The position numbers were made by a program, and so were the translations under genes. Shown here one piece after another: positions 1 to 12,098 of a stretch of 64,000 nt of DNA. The DNA is from Siderastrea radians (Eukaryota; Cnidaria; Anthozoa; Scleractinia; Rhizangiidae): NCBI GenBank assembly GCA_964017195.1, contig OZ024892.1, positions 7,855,866 through 7,919,865 on the forward strand, in the 5' to 3' direction. Under the pieces are notes generated by a model. It worked only from the letters and a program-made list of their open reading frames with translations, did no database searches and was not told where the DNA came from. How positions within the stretch are numbered: position 1 is the first letter of the stretch; every line of letters begins with the position of its first letter.

Positions 1-129
1 AGCCAAGCCTAAAAGCGGAGCCCCCCTTTTTGTTTTTACTGTTTTTTTTTTGTTTGTTTTGTTTTTGCTGGCAGTTATTAATTTGTGAAAATACTCTCAT
101 TCAAGTCGTTAAATTAAAAAAAAAACAAA

Positions 130-228
130 GAAAAAAAGAAAAAAAAACCTGCTCCCGCTGAGTATCCAACCTGACTCGTGGGCGTGTGATGCCGGTGACT
201 AGTCCACTAGGCCATGGGCGTTTAACAT
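130..228 (-). repeat. tRNA-derived SINE-like fragment
   Basis: The minus strand reads GGCCTAGTGGACTAGTCACC (A-box-like) followed about 35 nt later by GGTTGGATACTC (degenerate B-box), in the layout of a tRNA-derived SINE head. It is followed by an A/T-rich tract. It cannot be an active tRNA because the stems do not close. Together with an adjacent A-rich run it looks like an old SINE. Confidence 0.4.
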
Positions 229-705
229 TAAAATTTAAGTTAATTGTAATACTTATTTCTTTCTTCTTGACAAGCTGCCTATCAGCATGAAAATGCTGGT
301 GTTTTTCCTGGCAAAATGTGTTCGAAACGCCGAAAAACCATGGTTGTGGACAGAAAAAACCAAAAAGCACTAGCTCTGCTATATTTGGCGTCGAAACCGC
401 TGCGAAAAGCTGCGAACTCAAGCGGAGTGCCGACCGAGTTTGAACAGAACCGACGAGGCAAATTTGAATTTTTTGCCTGAACTTTATCGCCTAATTTCTT
501 TCGCCTAAATTGAACTTTTCCCCTTCCACCAAAAAGACAACTAAGTGTTCTTTTGAGCTTTTTTTTTCCATTAACAAATTTGTTTTTGACTTTTGTTGTC
601 TTTGCTTGTTTTGCTACAACGCGGGTCAACATGCGATTTCGCGCCAAAAACACACGGGATTTAGCACAGGGTTATATCCAGTGTATGAAGTGTATTGGTA
701 ACCCT

Positions 706-760
706 GTGGTGCGGACGGACGTACGGATGTACGGACGTACGGACGGACGGTCACGTGACT
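706..760 (+). repeat. Short (ACGG)-type tandem repeat
   Basis: An imperfect tandem of CGGACGGACGTACGGATGTACGG-like units precedes TCACGTGACTATTACGTCAC. No coding function; it is a simple low-complexity tract between mobile repeats at the left edge. Confidence 0.6.
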
Positions 761-1088
761 ATTACGTCACTACCAAAATTTTTTGGCTTCGTAGGTTACC
801 AAATTTCCTTAGCAATGGAGCTTCGCTGACGCGCTAGCGAGCTGGCTCCGCTATAAATAATGCATTAAACGTCTAGGATTTAAACTTTGTTATATATCCC
901 TCGTTCTGTTCAGTGGCTTTCTTGTTAATATAGAAACATCCAGTAAGACGGTTTTTACTCCGCATAAAAGGATCGATGTCATATTTTGATCCATTCGAAA
1001 GACATCTTTTTTTGTTTTGCCTCTGTTACGCCTTTAGGATCTTTTTTTAAAGCAAGTGATATTAATCGACCATTTTGTTCATTTTCAG

Positions 1089-3497
1089 GAGATTCTTGCG
1101 GAAGCGCTTTTGGTGGTGGTGGTGGTGGAGGTGGGTCGAACGCCATTTCTTTATTGTTTCCACAGCTTAACTCGTGAACAGGTCCTCCATAAAAAAGAAT
1201 TCGTTTTAACGAACAGCGCCTAACTAAACCTAGGTCGTGATCTGTAGCAGTGAATAAAGAAAATGAGCATTCTACAAGTTTCAACATGTTCAAAATATAA
1301 GGCTACACCCGTCCTTTTAAATTCCGGAGAGGTAATAATTCTTTCAATTCTGGAGTCAAGGAAGGAACAATCAAAGAACTGGTTATTTGAGAGGAATCCA
1401 AGCAAAGATATTCTGATGAAGAAAAGTTATTTTGTAGTTCAACAGATATGCACGCGTTATTATATGTATGTTGCAGTTCTGTTTATTTCCAGATTTGTCT
1501 ACTCTCCGTTGATTTTCGAAAAAGAAAGATGCAATTTTTGCGATCAATGTTTTGTAACAGGATTTTCTGTTTTAACTGATGGATCATATACCCTTGAAAA
1601 ATAGACCATGGCCAGTAATCGTTAAATAATATGAATTGTTTTACTTACTAGGCGGGCTTCAATTCGGCAGCACTGCTTTTGAGTTAAGATTAAGTTACGG
1701 TGGGGGTGGTGGGGGTGGTGGTGGTGGCGGCGGTAGTGCTTTCAGTGACGACACCAACCCAGGGGGAAAAGGAGGAAATGGAGGAGGCCTGGTTTATCTG
1801 CAGCTCGACGAAGTGACGCTGGATGGAACGATTCTAGCAGAAGGTGAGATATTCGGTCAAGTCTTCAAGATTTAATACGTGTAAGTATGTTGGAGCCGGG
1901 GTGTACATATGCCTACGATTGGTCGAATCTACCGTTCACCCAAGCTGAGTTTGAGTGACGGAGGACTGATTAAGACAGGATTTCATCAGAATGATCGCCT
2001 TATAATGGAGGAACTCGCTTGCACCGTCTACGTGATTCAGAAAGGTTTTCATGAGGATAGTCGAGTCTAGGCTAATTTTTTCAAGTTCTTATTCAGTCTT
2101 CCTTTGTGTCTAATGGGATAATCGCTTAAAACTGATGATGGTTAACTTTGTTCGCCCTTTTAGAAAATCACTTGGTCTTCCTCTTGGGACCAGGAGCATT
2201 TCGTGTCAGTTTTTATTTTAGCCCAATTTTGACCCAAAAGCGTAAAAATCGTCATGACGACGGACCCCTTTAAGGAGGGTGGTCGCTTGAGAAAGTTTCA
2301 AAATGTATGGAGAGCTTTGCCTTTCAATTCAGGAAGGGTGGCCGCTTACAAGACACTCTAAACACAGAGTTTGGATAGAAGGTGATTCAAGGATAACTCT
2401 CATAAATAAGGATGGTTGCTTAAGCGAAGTCAGGGTCATCCTCATCATAAACTTTATTTCAACACGAAGTCGTATGAGATGTGTTTTGGTATCGCAAAAA
2501 CTGCTAATATGCCCAAGAAATAGTTACACAAAGTGTTTGACACCGTGTTTTGCCATGCTGACTTCGCACCGTTTGCAAAATGGTAAAGAAAAAGATTTTC
2601 TATGGAAGACGTGTGAGTTTGTAAAACGGCAGCTAGGAGCCCTTCGACTTTTTGTTTGTTTGTTTGCTTTTTTCTCTCACCTTCAATTTGGAGCTCTAAA
2701 CTCCGTTGGTACCCTGACAGGGCTAGTTTTTTTATTTTACTTTTTAAGTTGTGGTGATTATTTCCGCTTTAGTACATCGTTGGAAAAACACACTTCATGT
2801 TGTGGTATAGTCCATACCAGAGTCACGGAGACTTAAGAAACCCAGTACATCACATTCCGGTCAACAACATTTCCCTGGAAACTATAGCTGTGCTGAAACC
2901 ACGCAGTTTTTAACTTCATAAATAGTTTATATAATACAAAAGTTTTCACTTTTTTTCCCCCTTGACAGGTCAACCGGGCCAGTGTTTAAACAAAAAGGCT
3001 CACAGATCTGCCCCTGGGGGGAGTGGTGCTGGTGGAAGTGTGGTTATTATAACCAAGAAACTTAACGGAAATCCCGGGGATAAGATCTCCATTTCCGGAG
3101 GGAGCCCCGTCAAATGCACTTTTGGTGCTGGTGGAGGTAAGCGTCTTATTAAACACTGTATTTTGATGCCACTGTTTTTACTAAGTGTAATGATAATACC
3201 AAATTTTTTATTTTTTTTTTATAAAAAGAGAATACAAAGAAGCAAAAATAACAGCTAAGAAAAGGAGAAGGTGAACTAAACAAATAATTTAAAATTGTAT
3301 TATTGCGCTTTACGGCTAAAGGGGAGTGGGTATTTATTTAAGCCTTTTGGTACAATGCTGTTTATGAAATCGGCGCTACATATCAGCAAAGAAAACTTCT
3401 TTAAATTGATTTCGTACATGTTTTCTTTTGGCCAGGTGGAGGCGGCGGCGTTGGACGTTGGGTTGTGAAAGAGGGTGAAACCATTCACCAAGGTTGA
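1089..3497 (+). CDS. Host glycine-rich secreted protein gene, copy 1 (3' part only)
   Basis: This is the 3' end of a spliced gene whose 5' part lies outside the window. Exons read 1089-1130, 1652-1843, 2969-3136 and 3436-3497, each with AG acceptor and GT donor and all with phase 1 junctions; the stop is TGA at 3495-3497. The exons match exons 8-11 of the complete copy at 25396-58147. The product is extremely glycine-rich, with runs of G followed by a segment such as GGLVYLQLDE and then GGSVVIITKKLNG, resembling repeats of secreted adhesive or matrix glycine-rich proteins. The last exon ends in a short basic/aromatic tail (VGRWVVKEG). An AATAAA lies at 3628-3633. I do not recognise a named family and assign no function. 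Exon structure is strongly supported by agreement between copies. Confidence 0.75.
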
Positions 3498-5039
3498 AAC
3501 CCAGAAGCAACGAAGCTCAATCAGAGGCAGAGTAGCATTAAAGTTTAGCTTGCAATTACAGTTTTTTTCACCTTTTTGCTATCGGGGGTAAGGTTGGTCG
3601 CTAAAGAAAGTGGTATTTGCTGATTAGAATAAAAAAAAAACATGCTACTCAATGCAAAAAGTTGTCTTCCTCTTGATAATATAAGTTATTGAATCTCATC
3701 CATTAGTACGATACGTGTTGTTTGTGATCATAGTAACTGGACTGAATGGGGTACAGTTAGTTTTGCAACACCTAAAAAGAACCCATTTAATGTGCACTTG
3801 ATTCACGTGACGCATAATTAATATCTGAGCCCAGTTTCTCCACTCAAACCTATTTCGTGCATGCTCCTTGCTTTTTCCTTTATTTTGTGTTTTTCGTTTC
3901 TTGTTTTTAGTTGGTTTTTTCTTTCGCCGAATAGTCCACGCCATTCTCCCTTTATCCTCTCTTGCTGTAAAGCAGGAGGACTATAGCTCCTATTTTCCTG
4001 CATTCTGTCTCCAAGGTAATTAAACAAATGGCTTCAAGTTGTTTCTAGTCGAAACAACCGAGCTCCTTATCTGCTGCGTTGAGTTCCATCAACTGCTTCC
4101 AACAGGTAACCAGGAGTTTTAACAGCCACTCGCACTCCGGTTCATCACAAAACGTCCAAACGGATTTTTCTAAGTCTTGTCGTTCGAAGTCCGATTGTTG
4201 TCTCGGGCTCTTTTTTTTTGCTTATCAGCTCGCTTAGCGCGTTCACGGTTTTGGATTAAAAGGAGCTTTGCTTTTTTGTTAGCTCGATCTCGTCAGTTTA
4301 GCTCCCTCGAGTGGACGTTAATACTGTTCGTGCTTCTACAAAAGTTTCATCATGTTCTTTCAAAATGCCGTCTCTCTTAGATTTGAGGCCATGAGTGAGT
4401 CCCATTGCCCCCACGATGAAAACGAACATTTTGATTGATCTTCATAAACAGGCAGCCCAGGCGTAGTGTGAGAACAGGAAGCCCAGTCTTAGTGAGGGAA
4501 CGAGTTTATTGTTTAATTAGTTTGTAGTTGTTTAATTAGGTTGTAGTTGTAGTGATTAAGATATTTATATTTATATTTCTAAAACAAATAAAAAATTATT
4601 AATCTTTGCTTTTGGCTGCAATTGTTTTACCACGGGGTGGTAGGGGCGGGAGGGGGGGTTTGACAGAAGATTTTTTAAAATCAGGTTTTTTTTTTTCCAT
4701 CCATTCTATTTAAGACTTACCCTCCTCATTAAACCTCGTAGAAAAAAAAACCCTCTCCCTCTCCCTACTGTCCCTTTACTCCCTTCTAACCAATACTTTA
4801 CCCAGTCTGGTATGAAGAACTCACTGTGAAATGTCTTCCAGGCCCCGGTTGTTCAAAGAGTGGATAACTCTATCCACCGGATAAACCACATCCACTAGAT
4901 AGATAGTGTACTTTCTTTTTGTTAACATTTATCCAGTCGATACGGTCAGTCCACCCTTCGAACAACTGAGCCCAGCTCTTTAATATGTGATATGTGAGGT
5001 ACACTCACCACGAATAACCGGAACACCAACTGTTTTGTT
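3498..5039 (+). other. 3' UTR and flank of host copy 1
   Basis: The first part is the 3' UTR with AATAAA at 3628. The stretch around 3770-3870 is similar to 63280-63400, and 4800-5000 is similar to 63900-64000, so the flank was duplicated with the gene. I see no further gene. Confidence 0.6.
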
Positions 5040-5222
5040 ACCATTTTCATCATCATCATCATCATCATCATCATTATCATCATCATCATCATCATCATCA
5101 CCACCACCCTCACTGCCATCATTATCATCACCACCATCCTCATTGCCATCACCACCACCATCATAACACCATTATCATCATCATCACCATAATCGCCGTC
5201 GTCGTCGTCGTCGTCGTCATTG
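5040..5222 (+). repeat. (ATC)n / CAC-CAT microsatellite
   Basis: About 180 bp of CAT/ATC triplets with interspersed ACC triplets ends in a GTC run. The long Met/Asp-rich reading frame opposite it is a translation of this microsatellite and not a gene. Confidence 0.9.
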
Positions 5223-6084
5223 TCACCCAAATGTGAAAGTCCTCACCTTACTGCTGTGATCCGGAAGGGCGGCCATTGTCATCAGCGCTGCCCCCCTTTA
5301 AATAGACGAAAGTGAGTCATAACAGGGAATCACTTTGCCTTTTTTCTTTTTTTGTTTGATACTTCACCAGCCAGTTGTTCTCATGTCTCAAACGAAGTCG
5401 TTATATTTTTATCATGTCGAAGTGTTTTATTTTTCGTTCATCTTTGATGTAATTATACCATTGCAGAAACAAAACATGGTCTAGGTATTCTCCGGCATGA
5501 TTTTTGTCGACAATGCATGTAATTCTTACAAACTCTCCTAACGCTCTCCGTCGCGGGTAAACTATACAAAGACTACTATTAGTAAACGTCTTTTTTAACT
5601 GGGTCCTTGGCAGGTAATCATCGATTTCACGAACTGTGTTCTCGCAGTTCGTGAGAACTGATCGAAGCTGGAAATAGGAAAATTCAAGATATCCTTAGTT
5701 GGAATGAAACTTTGGCAGTTTGGAATAGTCTGGATAAGAAGTTGACATGCCCTGGAATGGTTTATACTTCCAACGATGAATTGAGCAGAAATCCCGCTGG
5801 CCGCTAGTTGTTATCCCGCTCTGCCGTATCTTTCCCTTCTTATATAATGGTTGCTAAAACATATTACATATTTTTCTAGAATATGCAGCCATTGGAGTTT
5901 CAGAATGTTTACCTGATTTGTGCCTCACTTTGTATCACTGAAGAAGAACTGCTCATTATCATGAGTTCTGTCGGTGTAATGACCTATGCAACGCTGAGAC
6001 GGGCCGCTTTGAAACGGATTCCCGTACGACCTAAAGATTATTAATCTTTCCTGAGCGGAAGGTAGGACTGCTCATAGTCTAATT

Positions 6085-6692
6085 CATTTTATAATAACGT
6101 TTCGATATAACGCGCGCTCTGATTGGTTGAAACAGCGTACTTTATATATATATCAGAGTACAGATGCCATTCTGCGCGCGCTGGCAATCTGAAAACCTTC
6201 CTTGCGCGCGCTTGCAAGCTATGAATGAAACTTGTTTTCTTGCAAATTAAAGCCAATTTCTTTACCAATGTGAGCAAATATATTATTATAAAACAAATAA
6301 AAAAGCCAAAACCGTGCTTTGTTCTGTGATAAAGCACGCAAGGAAGTGACGAGAGCACGAAAGAAGTGTAGGGTGAACACGAGCCGCAGGCGAGTGCTTC
6401 TCCCTACTTCTTGAGTGCTCTCGTCACTTCCTTGAGTGCTTTATCACAGAACAAAGCACGGTTTTGGCTTTTTTATTTGTTTTATAATAAAGCTTTACTC
6501 ACATTTGTAAAGAAACTGGCTTTTAATTGCAAGAAATCAAGTTTTTTTCACAGCTTGCAAGCGCGCGCAAGAAAGGATTTCAGCTTGCCAGCGCGCGCAG
6601 AATGGCGTCACGGGCTACTCCGTGCATCTGTACTCTGATAAGGCACGCTGTTTCAACCAATCAGAGCGCGCGTTATATCGAAACTTTATTAT
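6085..6692. mobile_element. Foldback / MITE-like element with ~280-bp inverted arms
   Basis: The left end (AACGTTTCGATATAACGCGC, CTCTGATTGGTTGAAACAGC) is repeated in reverse complement at the right end, and the similarity continues inward through TTGCGCGCGCTTGCAAGC to GCACGGTTTTGGCTTTTTTA. It leaves a short centre near 6360-6410. The whole unit is therefore one long imperfect palindrome, typical of non-autonomous foldback elements. No intact transposase is present; the open frames across it are products of the palindrome. Confidence 0.8.
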
Positions 6693-6845
6693 AATTGTTA
6701 ATAGGGGTACGGCACACTGATGAAGGGACAGCAGTCCCGAAAAGTCTGTGTTTTTATGACCTGTGAGGACGAAATGCAAAATATTATAGACCAAGTTAAA
6801 AAATACTATGACTTTGAAATAACCTTCCTTACAACAACAAAAACG

Positions 6846-7810
6846 GTTTCTTTTTTAACCCCCCTAATAGCCACTCTAAAAAAAATTGCCCCTTTTTAGC
6901 GACCCTAATAACCACCCTAAACTGCCCTGTTTGACCACCCTAATAACCATCCAAATATGCACCTTTTTAATTACCCCTTATAGCCACCAAAAACTGCCCG
7001 TTTATGACCCTATAAAAACAACCCAAAACTGCCCCCTTTTTAGCCACTGTAATGACCACCCTAAACTGCCCTTTTAAACCCGACCCTAGTAACCACCCTA
7101 AACGGCCCTTTTTAATTACCCTAATAACCGCCCAAAACTGCCCTTTTCTAACCATCAGCTAATAACCATTCAAAACTGCCCCTTTTTAATTACCCTCATA
7201 ACCACCCAAAACTGCCCGTTTGTACCTCCCCTAATAGCCACCCAAAACTGCCCCTTTTTTGTGTATAATAAGTAACCAATTAGAGAAGCAAAAGATAACA
7301 AATAGTAGAAAAATTTGCATATGAAAGGAAAATGTCAGCAGTGAAAAACTTTACCTTTTTTAGTTTGCATGTTTTTCCTTTCATATGCAAATTTTTTTAT
7401 ACTATTTGTTATCTTTTGCCCCTTTTTAAACACGCTAATAACCACTCTAAACTACCCTTTTTAACCACCCTAATAACCATTCAAAACTTCCCCTTTTTAA
7501 TTCCTCTTATAACTTCCAAAAACTGCCGCTGTTAACCCCCTAATAACCGCCCAAAACTGCCTTTTTTTAACCGCCCTTATAACCGCCCAAAACTGCCCTT
7601 TTCTAACCACCCTAATAATCCAAAACTGCCCCTTTTAAATCACCCTTATAACCACCCAAAACTGCCCCTATTTAATTACTATTATAACCACCCAAAACTG
7701 CCCCTTTTTTACCTCGTAATAACTACCCTAAATTGTCCTTTTTAAACATCCTAGTAACCACTCTAAACTGCCTCTTTTTAACCATCCTAATAAACATCCT
7801 AGCGAATTCA
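6846..7810 (+). repeat. ~34-bp minisatellite carrying CCCTAA motifs
   Basis: Roughly 25 imperfect copies of a unit like AACCACCCAAAACTGCCC plus a T4-5 run and ACCCTAAT. Many units contain CCCTAA, the telomere hexamer, but spacing and interruption show it is a dispersed minisatellite, not a telomere tract. It is interrupted by the inverted repeat at 7285-7421. Confidence 0.8.
7285..7421. repeat. Inverted repeat inside the minisatellite
   Basis: The arm GCAAAAGATAACAAATAGTA...TTTGCATATGAAAGGAAAA at about 7287-7333 recurs in reverse complement at about 7373-7420, enclosing about 40 nt. It looks like a tiny foldback or MITE that landed in the minisatellite. Confidence 0.7.
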
Positions 7811-9239
7811 TCCTAATAACAATCTTAACAAATAAGCTTTGGGTTTTAGTTACTACGCTCTGTGATTGGTCGAAAAAACTCGTGCCACTCAAGTGAATGA
7901 AGTATTTTATTTTTGGCTTCATGAACTTTGTTTTTAAGTCACGTGACATACCACGCCCAATTTTATTTTAATCGAAATTTACAACATTTTAGGAAAATAA
8001 ATAGACATTCAGTTTGCCGATCTGTAAGTAAGTTGGGACAAAAGGTTTTTGGAACTAAATGGTGTGTTTGGAATTTATGTAATTCTGTAAACTATATAAT
8101 TTTTTAATTTTGGAGAGGGCCTGGGACGAGAGAAAAACAGTAAATAGTTCCGTAGCAGTTCAAATTAATTTAATGTACTTCTCTACAATGTGAGAATTTA
8201 GGAAGAGACGACAATAGTTAAGACGTTGATTAGCACGTTGTAATCTGGATATTGAAAATTTGCATAATTTAGGGCTGCTTGTGCCAGTGTTTTTTGTTTT
8301 GTTTCTTATTTATTATTGTCGGTCTTACGACTGAGAAGTTTGCATTTCTCCTAATATTAAATATTCTGCGTTTTATTACCTGTTCGGGTTGAGTCCCGAC
8401 TGAGGATATTAAAGATAATAAATAAAATAATAAAATAAATAAATTGGAATTTGCAGTGGCACCTCCACAGAGATGTCTAAAATAAGCATAGACCCGAAAA
8501 ATCAGTTCATAATGGAGATGAGATATTTATTCGCCATAAGTCAGGCGTACTGTATGCTATTTCGTGTTGATTGAAAATGATTTAATTTTATTCCACGTTT
8601 CCTACACTGCGTGACCTTTCGTTCTTGTTTAATTTGTGGAATTCATTAAAATGAACTGTTTACCCCATGCCAGTTAGTAGCTCGAGTTAGACTAGAATCT
8701 TGCTTATTCAAATCTTGTAAACGACTTTCCCTAGCTTAGCTTTTTAAAAAATTATCTTAACGTGTCCTTCGATGATATGGTTGAATCTGCGCGAATGGTC
8801 ATCTGTATGGGAAGACAGTTCGATATCGTGGAGACATTAAGAGCAACAACTATTTATCATGACGTTTGTGCCTGGTTTTAAGACTCTATAAACTCAATTC
8901 TATCTCCGATTTGAACACCCAACTACCTGAGTGACCTTAAAAGGTAAGTACATGCCGCTTGGACTTTGAAATATTCTATGGATAATAAACATAGTGCCGT
9001 GGTCGGATACTGGGCGCGGCGTACGGATACTGGGCAACGTATTAGCTTTCCAAAAATTTAAATTGCGCACAGGATACTGAACTGAAAACGCCAACATTTT
9101 AACGTTACATTTGCAACTAAATTTGCTGTCTCAGGGCCTCTTTCTCCCGAGTAAGGGAAGATAGCGCCCTTTCAAACGGAAGTGGTCGGATATGGGTAAC
9201 ATACTGGAATTCTGCTCGCAATCTTTTGCCTGCATAACT
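7811..9239. other. No gene recognised
   Basis: AT-rich intergenic sequence with fragments such as TGATTGGTCGAAA and TCACGTGAC that resemble ends of small DNA transposons. No convincing coding exon or RNA gene is visible. Confidence 0.4.
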
Positions 9240-12098
9240 TTCTATTAATTGAAATATTCTCCTCTCATAGTAAGAAAACGTTAATACGCGAGTTAAACAC
9301 GTTAAGGTGTCATAGTTTGTAAAGGCACAAACGTTTCGGGCATAGCCCTTCTTCAGTGTACAGGAATATGCGCGTTGCGCCATGCAAAAGCCTAACTGAA
9401 AAATGCACACGTAAAGCGCGCGCACAAGAAAGGAACAACCAAAGCGCGTGCACGTGAAATGAAAGTACTTAAATAAAACTGAAATTAATATTGAGTCCGC
9501 CCGGCTTAGCGTGCCGAGCTTAAAGATTAATTGCATCTCCCGCCGTTTTCGACTGGTGTTGCTGCCGCTGCATTGCTTGACTCCCCAGACCCTGATGTCA
9601 TCTATCGTGTGGTTGGCGGAGTTGAAGTGCTCAGCTACAGGAAGCCCAGGAGACCCTTTGCGGATGCTACGCAGGTGTTCACCGAAGCGTTCCCATAGGC
9701 GCCTTCCGGTCTCACCGATGTACATGTTAGTGCAACGGCGGCAAGTGATGTAGTACACCACATTCTCAGACTGACAGGTGAAGCGATTTTGGATGGTATG
9801 TGAGCTTTGGGTCCATGTAGAACAGTCTGAGAAGTAATGTACCGGCATGTCTGACAGCGGGGACGACGGCAGGGAAAAGAGCCAGCATCAAGGGGCCTCT
9901 GAGAGCCGCTAGTGGAGTGTACTAGGAAATCCCGGAGATTCTTGTCGCGTCGATATGAGACGAGGGGCGGCTCAGGGAACATCCCACGTGTCTCAGGATC
10001 AGTTGATAAGATGTTGAAATTCTCTAAAAGAATCTTTCTCGTTACAGTGTCGAAAGGATGATAAGTAAGTACTAGAGGTACTCTGTCAACATTGGTAACA
10101 TTGAGACGCGTTGGGGACAATGCCTCGTCACGTGAGATGGTTGTGACCCTCTGAAGATCATTATGCAGTTGCGGTTCAGGATAGCCCCGTTGTTTGAAAA
10201 AGGTCAACATCTCCTCAGCTTTTTCAGAAAAGTCGACATCATTTGAACATATCCGTCGGAGACGCAGAAACTGGCTGTATGGTATTGCTTGTTTGCAATG
10301 ACGTGGGTGGAACGAAGTGTAGTGCAGATAGTTGTGTGTGTCAGTCTCCTTGTAGTGTATGGACGTCTGTATTCTGTTGTTGGTGATTGCCAGCTTAATG
10401 TCGAGGAAAGGTAGTTCAAGTTCACTGATGGTAAAAGTGAACTGGAGAGCTGGATGGAAATTGCAGACGTAATCATGAACTGCTCCAACTCGGGGCGAAT
10501 GCACTGTGCGGCTCCAACTACGTCATCGATGTGGCGCTTGTGTAACTGTGAGACGAAGCCAGTGTATCGGGCACGGATTCGTTCTTCGATGAATCCGACG
10601 AACAAGCACGCATAATTAGGGCCCATCTTTGTGCCCATGGCGACACCGCCAATCTGGCGATAGTGCTAGTCATTAAAAGAAAAGGCGTTAAGTGTCAGCA
10701 CAAGTTCAACCAAGCGGGTCAGTGTGTGGGTAGGTGGCTCCTTGATCGTCCGTTGGTCTAGGTAATATGTAAGAGCTTCTAGTCCACCATTGTTAGGGAT
10801 GACTGTGTACAAAGACTTGATGTCCATGGTAAACAGGAAACGAGGACGAGCATCGGATTCATCAAAATTGAACGAATCAAAAATCCGAAGAGCATGGTTG
10901 GTATCCTTGACGTAAGTGGGAAGGTTTTTAACAAAAGGAACCATTACCTCGTCGACATAAGCTGAGATATTCTCTGTAGGGCAACTGCAAGCGGAGACAG
11001 TTGGACGCCCCGGGTTGTCCGGTTTGTGTATCTTGGGTAACATGTAGAATTGCGAAGTACGCGGGGTTGTGACCACAAGATGTTGCGCTGTAGGCGGTAA
11101 CGCACATGTAGCGATCATGTCATTAACGGTGTCCTTGACGATTTTTTGATAATCTTGTGTAGGATCCCTGTCGAGAAGTTGATAAAAACGGTTGTCGGAC
11201 AGTTGGCGATTGACTTCCTGATTGTAAAGGTCACGTGACCAGACAACCACTGCACCACCTTTATCAGCAGGTTTCACTACTATGTCACTGCGTCGTCTTA
11301 ACTCACGAAGAGCTTGCTGTTCATCTTGTGACAGATTTGTGATGGTAGTGCACCTCCTGTAGTTGCGAGAAGCTACGATGCGGCGGCAGCGATCTATGTA
11401 GTGAACAAGGGAGGAAAATTTGCCACTCAAGGGGTTACAAGTTGACGTTTTCTTATTGAACTTGATGAATGGATCGTTATCGTCAGTCTCCTGGTTAGCA
11501 TCCTCCCGGTCATGAAAATGTGCTGTGAGTCGCAGACGGCGGAAATATCGTTCACAGTCGGCTTTGACTTCGTACTCATCTGGCTTATTGTTCACAGGAA
11601 CAAAGGTAAGCCCCTTGCTGAGCACCGAGGATTCAGCGTCGGTAAGAGGAAGGTCATCAGGGATGGTAACAACCGTTCTTTTGAGGACAGGAGCTTGATC
11701 AGTGGTACTGTGATTCAATTGTACTTCACTACGCAGAGAATTAAATTTGGCGTTCTTGATAGATTTAATCTCGAAAGCGGTGGGAGATGCAATTAATCTT
11801 TGAGCTCGGCACACTCAAGCCGGGCGGACTCAATGTTAATTTCAGTTTTATTTAAGTACTTTCATTTCACGTGCACGCGCTTTGGTTGTTCCTTTCTTGT
11901 GCGCGCGCTTTACGTGCGCATTTTTCAGTTAGGCTTTTGTATGGCGCAACGCCCATATTCCTGCACACTGAAGAAGGGCTATGCCCGTAACGTTTGTGCC
12001 TTTACAAACTATGATACCTTAACGTGTTTAACTCGCGTATTAACTTTTTCTTATTATCACTGGTGTCACGCATCAACTGAGCTTTGTCTCTTCTCATC
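9240..12098 (-). mobile_element. Penelope-like retroelement with inverted terminal repeats
   Basis: An RT/GIY-YIG coding region on the minus strand is bracketed by about 250-bp inverted repeats at roughly 9274-9525 and 11808-12056, which share TACGCGAGTTAAACACGTTA, GGCATAGCCCTTCTTCAGTG and GCCGGGCGGACTCAA. Such pLTR-type repeats are usual for Penelope-like elements. The outer end ATCACTGGTGTCACGCATCA also occurs at the related fragment at 26450-26740, which helps define the right border near 12098. Confidence 0.8.
9480..11814 (-). pseudogene. Penelope-like reverse transcriptase plus GIY-YIG endonuclease (broken)
   Basis: Reading leftwards from 11814, the RT shows SDIVVKPADKGGAVVVW, FYMLPKIHKP, FTMDIKSLY, GTKMGPNYACLF and the catalytic HIDD. 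The C-terminal part shows GIY-YIG hallmarks (VVYYITC, MYIGETGRRL, EHL) near 9640-9790. These are the diagnostic order and motifs of Penelope-like elements. The frame is interrupted by an in-frame TAG at 10666-10668, a frame change near 10480-10500 and another near 9840-9860, so this copy is not functional. It is unrelated to the viral element, but a terminal fragment of the same family lies just left of that element. Confidence 0.85.

Noticed and set aside
4946..5230. Met/Asp-rich open frame on the minus strand
   Set aside because: It is the translation of the ATC/CAT microsatellite.
6846..7810. Interstitial telomere array or CRISPR-like array
   Set aside because: Units are degenerate without constant repeat/variable spacer structure, and CCCTAA is not consecutive.
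9117..9480. C-terminal extension of the GIY-YIG frame
   Set aside because: It runs through the Penelope terminal repeat and is not protein-coding.
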